NCBI RefSeq assembly: GCF_000242595.2
Contig: NC_017098.1
Span: forward strand, 1,612,001-1,676,000
DNA: 64,000 bases
Reading direction: 5' to 3'
Origin: Spirochaeta africana DSM 8902
Lineage (GTDB): Bacteria; Spirochaetota; Spirochaetia; DSM-27196; DSM-8902
In this document: positions 42,040 to 50,417 of the stretch, piece by piece
Layout: the number at the start of each line of letters is the position of its first letter
How positions within the stretch are numbered: the first letter of the stretch is position 1
The notes under the pieces: generated by a model
Databases searched by the model: none
What the model was told of the DNA's origin: nothing
The model's input: the letters and a program-made list of their open reading frames with translations, nothing else
Made by a program: the position numbers and the translations under genes

Positions 42040-43398
42040 TTATACGCTCACCTGTTTCAGCAGGCCCTGCAGCTTCTCCTTGTCAACGAGATCGATCGGG
42101 CGGTTTTCCACAAAATCCATTGCCATGCGAGAAAAATTGGCGCTGCTGACGACAACCCCGCGATTAATACCCTGGGTCTTCATTTCCTCGTGCATGGCAC
42201 GTAGGGTAGACTCGTCTATAAGCTCAGTCGCCTGAAAAAAGCGGATAATCTTTGGCAGTTTGCGGGCATTGCGCCATTTGCTTTGCCCCTCTACCGCGAT
42301 TACCTCGCAGCCGCCCTGGATTGGATTGATATCACGAACCGTGAGTCCCATGCGTTCAACTATGCGACGACACATTTCCTGCAGTTCATCCTGACCGGCG
42401 ATCAGGTAATCCTTGATACGGTCATCGGTTCTGAACTCTTGATACTGCGACAGTTTTTCGGCGACATCCCGGAACCCCGGTTTTTTGGCATAGATCTTTT
42501 CCCATTGTCCGATTGCCGCTTCGAAATTTCTGAGCTTTTCATATGCAGCAGCAAGAAAATAGCGACCATACAGGATCTCCGGGGCGTTGGGGTCCTCTGC
42601 CAGCTTGATAGCACGTTCGAGTTCTGCCACAGCCCGGTCAATGTTGTTGCTCTGCAGATAACAGGCACCGCGCTCAACCAGGGCTTTGGTTTTGAATTCA
42701 GGGGATTTTTGCGCTTTTTCAAAGGCCACCAGGGCAGCCACATAGTCCTGCTGTTCCTTTTGCAGTTTGCCAAGGTAGTAGTAGGATGCATGGTTATCCG
42801 GGTCGAAGCGAATGGCCAGCTCGAGCTCCTTCTTGGCCTCCACCGGTCGCTTGGCGCGATACAGCAGGAATCCCAGGTGATAGTGTGCACCGCCGTGTCG
42901 CGGGTCGAGTTCCAGGGCCTTGCGATAGTAATTGGCTGCTTTGTCGGTACGCTCGCGAATCTCGAACAACAGGCCGACATTGTAGTAATGTTGGGCATTG
43001 TTCGGTTCCGCATTTACCAGCAGCAGGTATTCCTTGAGGGCTTCCTCATGCTGATTGAAGTTTTTAAACAGAGTCGCTATTCTGGTACGAAACGGCACCT
43101 CGGGACAGTAGCCGCCGAAATTGCTGATCTGGTTGACGATCTTGTACTCCATCAGGGCCAGTTCGTGCTTGCCGTCCTGTTCGTAGGCCTGCCCCAGCAG
43201 ATAATGCGCCTCGGGATTCCTGCTTTCCTTGGCGATAAGCTGTTTGGCGAGTTTGATGGCCGCGCTGGTTTTTTTCTGTTTGATATACTCGGCCAGGGTA
43301 GCCATACGTTTGGGCGCTACCAGGGAGCGAACAATAAAAAAGGTTATGAAACCTATGGCTACACCGAGGATTATAATTAGTACAACAACTATTGGCAT
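42040..43398 (-). CDS. Membrane-anchored TPR protein with C-terminal Mrr-like domain
   Basis: The 452-residue product starts with one membrane helix (VVVLIIILGVAIGFITFFIV), so the rest should face the cytoplasm. About seven tetratricopeptide repeats follow (residues 35-320; for example AHYLLGQAYEQDGKHELALMEY, QHYYNVGLLFEIRERTDKAANYYRKAL). The last 120 residues (CRRIVERMGLTVRDINPIQGGCEVIAVEG ... GINRGVVVSSANFSRMAMDFVENRPIDLVDKEKLQGLL) match the ending of Mrr-type restriction endonuclease domains, where GVVVT...F...A..FA....I.LID...L is typical. The catalytic Q-x-K strand is not recognisable, and the stretch reads KIIRFFQATELID. It is probably a non-cleaving fold used for binding. Confidence 0.72.
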   Translation of the reverse strand: MPIVVVLIIILGVAIGFITFFIVRSLVAPKRMATLAEYIKQKKTSAAIKLAKQLIAKESRNPEAHYLLGQAYEQDGKHELALMEYKIVNQISNFGGYCPEVPFRTRIATLFKNFNQHEEALKEYLLLVNAEPNNAQHYYNVGLLFEIRERTDKAANYYRKALELDPRHGGAHYHLGFLLYRAKRPVEAKKELELAIRFDPDNHASYYYLGKLQKEQQDYVAALVAFEKAQKSPEFKTKALVERGACYLQSNNIDRAVAELERAIKLAEDPNAPEILYGRYFLAAAYEKLRNFEAAIGQWEKIYAKKPGFRDVAEKLSQYQEFRTDDRIKDYLIAGQDELQEMCRRIVERMGLTVRDINPIQGGCEVIAVEGQSKWRNARKLPKIIRFFQATELIDESTLRAMHEEMKTQGINRGVVVSSANFSRMAMDFVENRPIDLVDKEKLQGLLKQVSV

Positions 43399-43422
43399 TT
43401 TTTGTCCCGACTTCCTTTTTAC

Positions 43423-43439
43423 TAGGCTGTTTAAGCCTA
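43423..43439. promoter_or_regulatory. Small palindrome between divergent TPR genes
   Basis: taggct-gttta-agccta, 6-base arms, lies midway in the 90-base space separating the two divergent TPR genes. It could be a shared operator or a weak hairpin; no T-run follows. Confidence 0.3.
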
Positions 43440-43488
43440 CTTACTTTTCCGGGCTGTGTCAAACTTTACGTCTCCTAAGGAGGGCGGC

Positions 43489-44277
43489 ATGAATTCAGGA
43501 AAACCGCATCACTACCGACTGCTGTGGATAGTGGTGCTGCTGGCACTGGCGGTGGCCCAGCCGATTGCTGCAGATTTCTTTGACCGCGGTGAACGGGCGT
43601 TTTTGAACAACGAACCGGAAGATGCCGCTGCCTTGCTGGAAGTAGCAATCCAGAATCAGCCGGGACGCTCACAGGCCTATATCTATCTCGGGATTGCCTA
43701 TACCCAGCTTGGCTATCTGGAACGGGCAGCCGATATCCTTACCCGCGGTATAGAACGAGGTGTCGATAAAAAAGAACAGCTCTATCATAATCTGGGTATA
43801 GTCCGGCATAAGCTTGGTGACCCGGAGGGTGCCGAGGAGGCGTATCGCCAAGCGGTGCGACACAACAGCAGCTACAGCCCGTCTTATCTGAACCGGGCCA
43901 ACCTGCGGGTCAGACAGGGGGGGTATCAGGATGCCCTGCAGGATTATCGGGTGTATCTTAATCTGGCTCCCGACGGTCCGGAATCGGACAATGTCCGACG
44001 GATGATTGCCGCACTGGAGAATGAAATTGCCGACGAGCGTGCCAGGGCAGAACGCGAACGGGTAGCACGGGAAGAGGCTGAGCGACAAGCTGAGCGTGAA
44101 GCAGAGGAAGAGCGCCGCCGCCAGGAGGAAGAACGTCTGGCAGCCGAGCAACGGCGCCAGGAATTACTGGGTTCGGTACTTGAGTCCCTGGAGGGAACCG
44201 GACGTGAGGCAGATCCGCTGGGTGCGGCTACTGAGGATTTCGAGGATTTCGATTTTGAACTGGGAAGGGAAAACTGA
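43489..44277 (+). CDS. Exported TPR protein with acidic/basic coiled-coil tail
   Basis: The ATG at 43489 is preceded by AAGGAGG. The 262-residue product has a signal peptide (LLWIVVLLALAVAQPIAA, cleavage before DFF), three to four TPRs (RGERAFLNNEPEDAAALLEVAI, AYIYLGIAYTQLGYLERAADIL, and so on) and a charged coiled coil (about 180-235, REEAERQAEREAEEERRRQ). It acts in the periplasm as a scaffold. Its stop overlaps the next TPR gene start by one base (TGATG), so the two products are made together and may interact. Confidence 0.75.
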   Translation: MNSGKPHHYRLLWIVVLLALAVAQPIAADFFDRGERAFLNNEPEDAAALLEVAIQNQPGRSQAYIYLGIAYTQLGYLERAADILTRGIERGVDKKEQLYHNLGIVRHKLGDPEGAEEAYRQAVRHNSSYSPSYLNRANLRVRQGGYQDALQDYRVYLNLAPDGPESDNVRRMIAALENEIADERARAERERVAREEAERQAEREAEEERRRQEEERLAAEQRRQELLGSVLESLEGTGREADPLGAATEDFEDFDFELGREN

Positions 44278-46295
44278 TGGATAACAGAAAGAAACTGCTT
44301 TTTGGTGCTGCAGGTGTAGCGGCGGTGCTATTGATACTGGGAGCTGGCTACGGCGGCTACAGCTTGCTGTCACAGCATGCGTCGCGGCCGGATTATCGCG
44401 CCAACACCATCATGGTGGCCGAAGACTATCTGGCCGACCAGGAGTTCCAGCGGGCGCTGGATCTGATCGAGCGCTTGCTGATTGAAGACCCGCGTGACGA
44501 AGAGGTGCGTGATCTGCGGGACCGGATACTCACCGCGCGTCGGGAATACCAGGACATGCTGCGATCCGATGAAGCTGCCAGGCTGGAGGAACAGACCCGT
44601 CAGCTGCGCCAGGCGCTGCAGGATGCAGGCAATCTCGACGATTCGCAGCGTCGCGCGCTGGAACAGCAGCTGGCACAGCAGCAGGCACTGCTGGATCAGG
44701 AAATGCGCAGGCTGGAAGAGGCACGGCGACAGGCCGATCGTGAAGCGCGCGAGCGGGAGCAGCAGCGCGAAGAGGAAGATCGCCGTCGCCGCGAGGAAGA
44801 AGAGCGGGCCGCAGCCCGTCGTGAGCAGGAAGAAGCCGCCAGACAGGAGGAAGAGGAACGCCAGCGTGAGCTTGATCGCATGAGTCAGGAGGAACGTGAA
44901 CGTGCCGAGCGAGTAGCCGAGCTGCTTCGTCAGGCCGATGAGGCAATTCAGGAACGCGAGTTTATTACCGCACGCGGTCATCTGAACACGGTTTTCCAGT
45001 ACGACCCCGAGTCGGCTATGGCCTATGCCAAGATTGCCGAATCATACTACCGTCAGAATCCCGACGAGGTACCGGATCGTGAAGAGATAATGCGGAATAC
45101 CAACGAGGCTATCCGCCGCAATCCGGATCTGTGGCTGCCGTACTACATCCGCGGGATGACCCACAAGGCAACCAACAATCAAAGTCGGGCCTTGCAGGAT
45201 CTTGAAGAAGCCCGGGCACTTAACCCTGATAATGCCGAGCTGCTGTATCACCTGGGAAACATCCAGTATGACATGCGGGAATTCCGTGATGCCAAGAACT
45301 CCTATGAGCGCAGTGTGCATCTGGATGGTACGAATGAGAGGGCGTTTTTCAATCTCGGGCTAACGCATCAACAGCTGCGTGATCCACGTTCGGCGCTCGA
45401 TGCCTTTCGACGCGCTATTGCGGTTGATAGCGGCATGACAAATGCCTATTTTGCGCTGGGAAATCTCCAGCGTGCGATGGGTGACTATACCGATGCCATC
45501 GATAATCTGACTACTGCTCATGAGCAGCAGCCTGAACGGGTGCCGATTATACTGGCATTGGCGGGTGCTTATCTTGACAGTGGCCGGCTGGACCGTGCTG
45601 CCGAGCACTACCGGCTGGCGACCGAAAAAGACCCGGAGAATGCCGGTGCCTTTCACAACCTGGCGATCGCCTATCTGCAACAGGATGACTACGATGGTGC
45701 ACTGGAACCAGCCGCCCAGGCTATCAGGATTCAGCGAAACAACGCACAGTACAACTTCACCTTCGGGCAGATCCTGTCGCGTTTGGGTGAATATGATACA
45801 GCAATCCAGTACCTGAATCGCTCCGCCGAGCTTGATACCAGCTATCTGCGACCGCGGATCGAGCTGGGCCGGGTCTTTATTGCACGGGAGGACTATGACG
45901 CCGCGCTGGATATCCTGCTGGCTGCCAAACGGATCGATGAATCAAGCTTTGAGGTAAACTTCAATCTGGGAGATGTGTATCGGCTCAAGAACCTGCATCG
46001 TCAGAGTATAGAACACTACGAGCTTGCCCTGCGACAGAATCCCAACAGTGCACGCGCGCGCAACAATCTGGCGCGAACCTATATTGCCTCCCAGGAATAT
46101 GAGCGTGCCGAGGACATCCTGCAGGAGGTAATCAACTTCGATGACAGCTACTGGGAGGCGTACCACCGTCTGGGTGAGGTGTATGTGGCGATGGAACGCC
46201 CCGATGCTGCCCGACGTATCCTGGAGGATCTGCTGCGGCGTAATGCTGACTATCAGCGTCGCAGCGATGTAGAGGGTATCCTGTCATCGCTCTGA
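44277..46295 (+). CDS. Large membrane-anchored coiled-coil/TPR protein
   Basis: The 672-residue product has one N-terminal membrane helix (LFGAAGVAAVLLILGAGYGGYSLL), a long Glu/Arg/Gln-rich coiled coil at about residues 85-215, then about eleven TPRs to the C-terminus (PYYIRGMTHKATNNQSRALQDLEEA, ELLYHLGNIQYDMREFRDAKNSYE, AFFNLGLTHQQLRDPRSALDAFRRA). The topology suggests a periplasmic assembly platform. Coupled to the exported TPR gene upstream. The 41-base gap to the convergent mutL end has a GC-rich inverted repeat but no T-run. Confidence 0.75.
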   Translation: MDNRKKLLFGAAGVAAVLLILGAGYGGYSLLSQHASRPDYRANTIMVAEDYLADQEFQRALDLIERLLIEDPRDEEVRDLRDRILTARREYQDMLRSDEAARLEEQTRQLRQALQDAGNLDDSQRRALEQQLAQQQALLDQEMRRLEEARRQADREAREREQQREEEDRRRREEEERAAARREQEEAARQEEEERQRELDRMSQEERERAERVAELLRQADEAIQEREFITARGHLNTVFQYDPESAMAYAKIAESYYRQNPDEVPDREEIMRNTNEAIRRNPDLWLPYYIRGMTHKATNNQSRALQDLEEARALNPDNAELLYHLGNIQYDMREFRDAKNSYERSVHLDGTNERAFFNLGLTHQQLRDPRSALDAFRRAIAVDSGMTNAYFALGNLQRAMGDYTDAIDNLTTAHEQQPERVPIILALAGAYLDSGRLDRAAEHYRLATEKDPENAGAFHNLAIAYLQQDDYDGALEPAAQAIRIQRNNAQYNFTFGQILSRLGEYDTAIQYLNRSAELDTSYLRPRIELGRVFIAREDYDAALDILLAAKRIDESSFEVNFNLGDVYRLKNLHRQSIEHYELALRQNPNSARARNNLARTYIASQEYERAEDILQEVINFDDSYWEAYHRLGEVYVAMERPDAARRILEDLLRRNADYQRRSDVEGILSSL

Positions 46296-46336
46296 ACGGA
46301 GAAACCGTACGTAGCGGGCCGGCCGTGCAGTAGAGG

Positions 46337-48172
46337 CTACTCGCGGCCGACCATGGTGTACAGGGTCTGACGGTCAAACTCTATCCAGATAGGGCGCCCA
46401 TGCGGACAGCGGGCGTCCTCAAGCCGGAACACCCCTTCAATAATCTGGTGTGCCTGCTCGGGCAGCAGCCTGTCGCCCTCCTTTACCGCAGAGCGACAGG
46501 CCAGGGTCGCATAGAGAAACATCGAAAGATTGCTGTTCGGGCCTGATTCACCGCGCAAAAACGGCAGTAAACGATGAGGATCACCACTAAAACTCTGTGG
46601 AACCCCGGTGAGCTCCCAGGTTGTATCTGAGATCTGTTCAAGCTCAATTCCCAGCTCTCCCAGCACGGACATCTGCTGCTGCAGGTAGGCGGTCTGTCCG
46701 GGCTCCACCTGGAATGACAACGGCACTACCAGTTTCTGGGCATCGCCGGCATGGCGCAAGGTATCATACCGCAGCCGCTCGTGCCCGGCATGCATATCGA
46801 TAATGTAGAACCGCTCACCACTTTCAACCAGCAGGAACACATCAAAGAGTTGTCCAAGGTAGCGATAGCTCAGACCGGCTGACTCACCGACTGCCTGATC
46901 GTTTGGAGGATTGGTGGTGAGCGACGATGGTGTCACGGGGGTAAACCTGCGCTGCAGATCGTATCGGACCCCTGATGGGGCCTCGAACGGACGAGGTGCT
47001 GCTGGCGCCGCCAGATGATGGCCAGTGCCGGCAATCGGGTGGACGGCGTGTCGGGTCGGAGCCGGGTGTCCGGTATCTCCAGTATCGCCGGGATGTTCCC
47101 CGGGTATCCCGGATCTCCCGGGCTGAGCAGGAAAATCCAGATCGTAGGAGATTCGCTGCGGTGATTGGGCCGCACGTGCCGTGAGCGCGTAGCTTCGCAG
47201 AGAGCTGCGAATAACCTCTACAATACGGTGATGCAGGGTATTGCGGTCACGAAACCGCACCTCTTTCTTGGCCGGATGTATATTGAAGTCCACCAGTTCA
47301 GGGTCAATCTGTACAAACACAAACCCGATCGGGTAGTTTCCGCCGGGAATATACTCACTGTAGGCATACTCAACCGCCTGCTGCAGCGCAAACTCGTTTA
47401 CTCTGCGGCTGTTTACAAAAGCCTGTACATAGCGCCTGTCGCGGCGGGTAATATCCGGCGCGACCCCGTAGAACTGCACCGAGAAGCCGCTGTCGCTGCC
47501 GGCAGCCGAGAACCACAGGTTGGATGGGGCCAGCGAGGAATACAGCTGCTGCAGGCGCGACAGCGGCTCCTGTGGCAAAAGCTGCAGCATCGAGCGCTGA
47601 TCGGTATGCATATGGAACTCTATGGCGGGGTAGGCTGCGGCCTTGTCCTGCACCACCTGCTTTATCAGGCGGGTTTCTGCTGAGGCAGATTTAATAAAAT
47701 GGCGCCGTGCTGGCAGGTTGTAAAACAGATCACGCACCTCGATCGTGGTGCCAAACCGGCAGGCGCGGGCGGAGACCTGTGGTGCTTCTCCCAGCGTACA
47801 GCGCAGCATATAGCCATTGTCACTGTCCGCAGAGCGCGATTGAATCTCCAGGCGGGAAACAGCAGCTATGCTGGACAGGGCCTCGCCGCGAAACCCAAGA
47901 CTGCGTACCTTCAGCAGATCATCCTCATGGCTGATTTTGCTGGTCGCGTGCGAATGGGTGCAGAGTTCGAGATCCTGTTTGTCCATACCGCTGCCGTTGT
48001 CTACCAGGCGGATAGAGGCGCGCCCGCCATCGCTGATATACAGATCAAGGCGATCAGCTCCGGCGTCTATGCTGTTGTCAATCAGTTCACGCACCACAGA
48101 AAACGGCCGGTCGATTACCTCGCCGGCCGCAATCTTGCGTGCTACTGCATCTGTCAGTATGCGTATACTCAA
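46337..48172 (-). CDS. mutL: DNA mismatch repair protein MutL
   Basis: GHKL ATPase that couples MutS recognition to strand incision. The 611-residue product starts at TTG 48172 inside the stop of the upstream gene (TTGA). Motifs: ELIDNSIDAGAD (29-40), DNGSGM (58-63), GFRGEAL (93-99). A Pro/Gly/His-rich linker (about 355-415) precedes the C-terminal dimerisation domain. That domain has DMHAGHERLRYD, close to the endonuclease motif DQHAxxExxxxE but with Met for Gln and Asp for the last Glu, and CPHGRP near the end. The endonuclease metal site is therefore mostly kept. No mutS lies in the window. Confidence 0.95.
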   Translation of the reverse strand: MSIRILTDAVARKIAAGEVIDRPFSVVRELIDNSIDAGADRLDLYISDGGRASIRLVDNGSGMDKQDLELCTHSHATSKISHEDDLLKVRSLGFRGEALSSIAAVSRLEIQSRSADSDNGYMLRCTLGEAPQVSARACRFGTTIEVRDLFYNLPARRHFIKSASAETRLIKQVVQDKAAAYPAIEFHMHTDQRSMLQLLPQEPLSRLQQLYSSLAPSNLWFSAAGSDSGFSVQFYGVAPDITRRDRRYVQAFVNSRRVNEFALQQAVEYAYSEYIPGGNYPIGFVFVQIDPELVDFNIHPAKKEVRFRDRNTLHHRIVEVIRSSLRSYALTARAAQSPQRISYDLDFPAQPGRSGIPGEHPGDTGDTGHPAPTRHAVHPIAGTGHHLAAPAAPRPFEAPSGVRYDLQRRFTPVTPSSLTTNPPNDQAVGESAGLSYRYLGQLFDVFLLVESGERFYIIDMHAGHERLRYDTLRHAGDAQKLVVPLSFQVEPGQTAYLQQQMSVLGELGIELEQISDTTWELTGVPQSFSGDPHRLLPFLRGESGPNSNLSMFLYATLACRSAVKEGDRLLPEQAHQIIEGVFRLEDARCPHGRPIWIEFDRQTLYTMVGRE

Positions 48173-50403
48173 TAGCCTATCCGTGTTTCAAAACTCAGGC
48201 TGAACTCGGATTCGAGGTTGCCATCGCTATCATACACGAGATTGCCGTTGCTGTCACGGCGAGCTGCAGTTCCCACCGTCATGGCGATACGCATTCCCGG
48301 CGCAACCGGGTACATGATTTCCCCTTCAAGGGTGGTGCGAGCATCGAACAGCTCGGATCCATTGCCATCCATGATGGACTGGGCAAAACCGCGCCGGGTG
48401 TAGGCCACTCCGCCGGACAGGCCAAGCGGCAGCAGGTCATCCTGGATCTTCAGGCCGGCATTCAGATAGTCGTCCGAGTCGAAGTCTGCCAGGTTGTTCC
48501 ACGGCCACATATAGCCCAGTTCAAACAGGATCGCATCATTCAGGATACCAAAGCGGGCCTCGCCATAGATTCCCTGGGTGCGCATCGAAAACTCGTCTGC
48601 ATCGGGAAACAGCAGATAGGCCAGGGTTTGTTGCGCACGCACTGACCGGAAACGGTCATAGGTCGCGTCGTACCAGGGCTCAAAGATTCCATAGAAGTTC
48701 CGGTACTCAAGCCGGTAATCCAGTGCCGCAATCGAGCCGAATACACCGGACATCACCCCGTAGTTTTGCAGGTTATCCAGACTGAACCCGCTGCCGTCGT
48801 AGAGAGCCTGATACTGGAAACCGGACTCCAGATCACTGCCTTCCGGGGCAGAGCCCAGGTACGGCAGAAAACCGCCAGCATCGGCAAAGAGGATCAGGGA
48901 AAACAGATCATTTTCCACGATCGGCACATCAATATCAGCGGCAAAGTGCAGGAAGATCGGTTCACTGTCGATGGTCAGGCCGATAAACGGGTTCTCTTCG
49001 TCTGCCACCAGATCGGCGGCAGGGTTGATGTCGGTAACCGCGCTTACCCCCAGCGCAATCCGCGAGGCGGGATACGCCGGCCGGAAAAAAAGCCGTCCAC
49101 CGAATATCTCCGGGTTGGCCAGGTCATTGGCAACTATCTCCAGCCCCCCCTTGCCCGGATCCAGCCCCAGGTTAAAGCCAACCCGCCGGACCTGAGGGAA
49201 GTCGGTGTCGTTGGCATAGCGATTCATCAGGATACCATGTCCCAGACTCATAGCTCTGAGGTTGCCGACCTGAAAAAAGAAGGGATCCCGCTGTTCACCC
49301 CAGCGGATGTAGCGAATCTTCAGCCAGAGATCCTGCCAGAAGTCCTGGATTCGCAGCCAGGTTTCGTCCTCTTCGCCAGAGAATTTCCCGTCGGTACCGA
49401 AGGACCATTCGTTATTGCCGGCAGGCTGGTACCAGGTCGAGGGTGCAAACAGATTGTCCTGATAGATAATCGGCAGGTACAAGCCCAGACCAAGGCGTCC
49501 GATCTCGAATTCAGGCTGCAGGATAACCTTACCGTATGTTTCGCCACCCATGGTAACCGATCCGATTTCCAGCCCCATGTAACCGCCCAGGAATTCGAAC
49601 ATCCCGTCCAGCACACCGGGACCGTCGGCAGGATCCGGATCGGTCTGCGGAGATGGCTCTACCGGCTCATCAGGGATGGGGGTAGCAGTGTCAAACGGCT
49701 CATCCTCTATCTCGGGTTCAGGTTCAGACTCGTCGACAGTCTCATCGGCAGCAGAGACCTGGCGCGGTACCGCGGCCGGATCGGTACCGGTAAAGTTCAT
49801 GTTGGTCAGAATGCGGTTTCGTTCCTGTTCCGACCATTCAGCAGCGGCGAATACATCGGCGAAGGTGTTGGCACCCTGGTTGGCACCGACGGTAACACTA
49901 TCTCCGGATCGGGTGTCCTCGAAATTGACCGAACCTTCCAGCACGAAGATCGCGTCGCTTTCATCCGGCACCACCTCCATTACAAAATCGGTGCCGCGTA
50001 CCCCGCCGACTGCGGTGCGGGTGCGGACGTTGAATCGCGATCCGGCATTCCGGGAGGTAACTGCGCGCATCCGACCGCTCTGCAGGGAAAAATTGCCGGC
50101 AGTGGTTTCGTCCAGTATCGTGTCAATCGCGAAATCGGTATTGTCTGACAACCGGATAATGGATCCATCCGGCACCAGCTGGATCTCGGCGCTGCTGCTG
50201 CGGGTCACCACCCGGTCTCCCTGACGCAACTCCATACCGAAACTCAGAAAATCATACTCGAAGCCATCGGCATCGAGTACCGACAGTTCATCCTCATTAT
50301 CGTAATACACCAGCGCTGCGTGGGCGGGGGCCTGAGCATACAGGGCTCCGCTTATCGCTGCCAGTATGGTTCCCAACACAAGAAATCTGAATAATTTAGT
50401 CAT
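48169..50403 (-). CDS. FecR-domain outer-membrane beta-barrel protein
   Basis: The 744-residue product has a signal peptide (FLVLGTILAAISGALYAQA) and a FecR domain at about residues 50-190 (GMELRQGDRVVTRSSSAEIQLVPDGSIIRL, LQSGRMRAVTSRNAGSRFNVRTRTAVGGVRGTDF, FVLEGSVNF). An acidic Pro-rich linker follows, then from about residue 265 a barrel of some 480 residues ending in FETRIGY, with aromatic C-terminus as in outer-membrane proteins. The barrel shares LWLKIRYIRWGEQRDPFF and LGHGILMNRYANDTDFPQVRRVGFNL with the next upstream gene product, so they are paralogues. GGAGG lies seven bases before the ATG. mutL is coupled downstream. Confidence 0.75.
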   Translation of the reverse strand: MTKLFRFLVLGTILAAISGALYAQAPAHAALVYYDNEDELSVLDADGFEYDFLSFGMELRQGDRVVTRSSSAEIQLVPDGSIIRLSDNTDFAIDTILDETTAGNFSLQSGRMRAVTSRNAGSRFNVRTRTAVGGVRGTDFVMEVVPDESDAIFVLEGSVNFEDTRSGDSVTVGANQGANTFADVFAAAEWSEQERNRILTNMNFTGTDPAAVPRQVSAADETVDESEPEPEIEDEPFDTATPIPDEPVEPSPQTDPDPADGPGVLDGMFEFLGGYMGLEIGSVTMGGETYGKVILQPEFEIGRLGLGLYLPIIYQDNLFAPSTWYQPAGNNEWSFGTDGKFSGEEDETWLRIQDFWQDLWLKIRYIRWGEQRDPFFFQVGNLRAMSLGHGILMNRYANDTDFPQVRRVGFNLGLDPGKGGLEIVANDLANPEIFGGRLFFRPAYPASRIALGVSAVTDINPAADLVADEENPFIGLTIDSEPIFLHFAADIDVPIVENDLFSLILFADAGGFLPYLGSAPEGSDLESGFQYQALYDGSGFSLDNLQNYGVMSGVFGSIAALDYRLEYRNFYGIFEPWYDATYDRFRSVRAQQTLAYLLFPDADEFSMRTQGIYGEARFGILNDAILFELGYMWPWNNLADFDSDDYLNAGLKIQDDLLPLGLSGGVAYTRRGFAQSIMDGNGSELFDARTTLEGEIMYPVAPGMRIAMTVGTAARRDSNGNLVYDSDGNLESEFSLSFETRIGY

Positions 50404-50417
50404 CGCATAGCCTCCAG

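Noticed and set aside
42040-42400. Active Mrr restriction enzyme
   Set aside because: The end of the domain matches, but no catalytic Q-x-K or E-x-K is visible, and no methyltransferase or other defence gene is nearby.
48766-50148. Plus-strand open frame of 460 codons opposite the FecR-barrel gene
   Set aside because: Antisense to a gene with a clear signal peptide and FecR domain; no family features in its translation.
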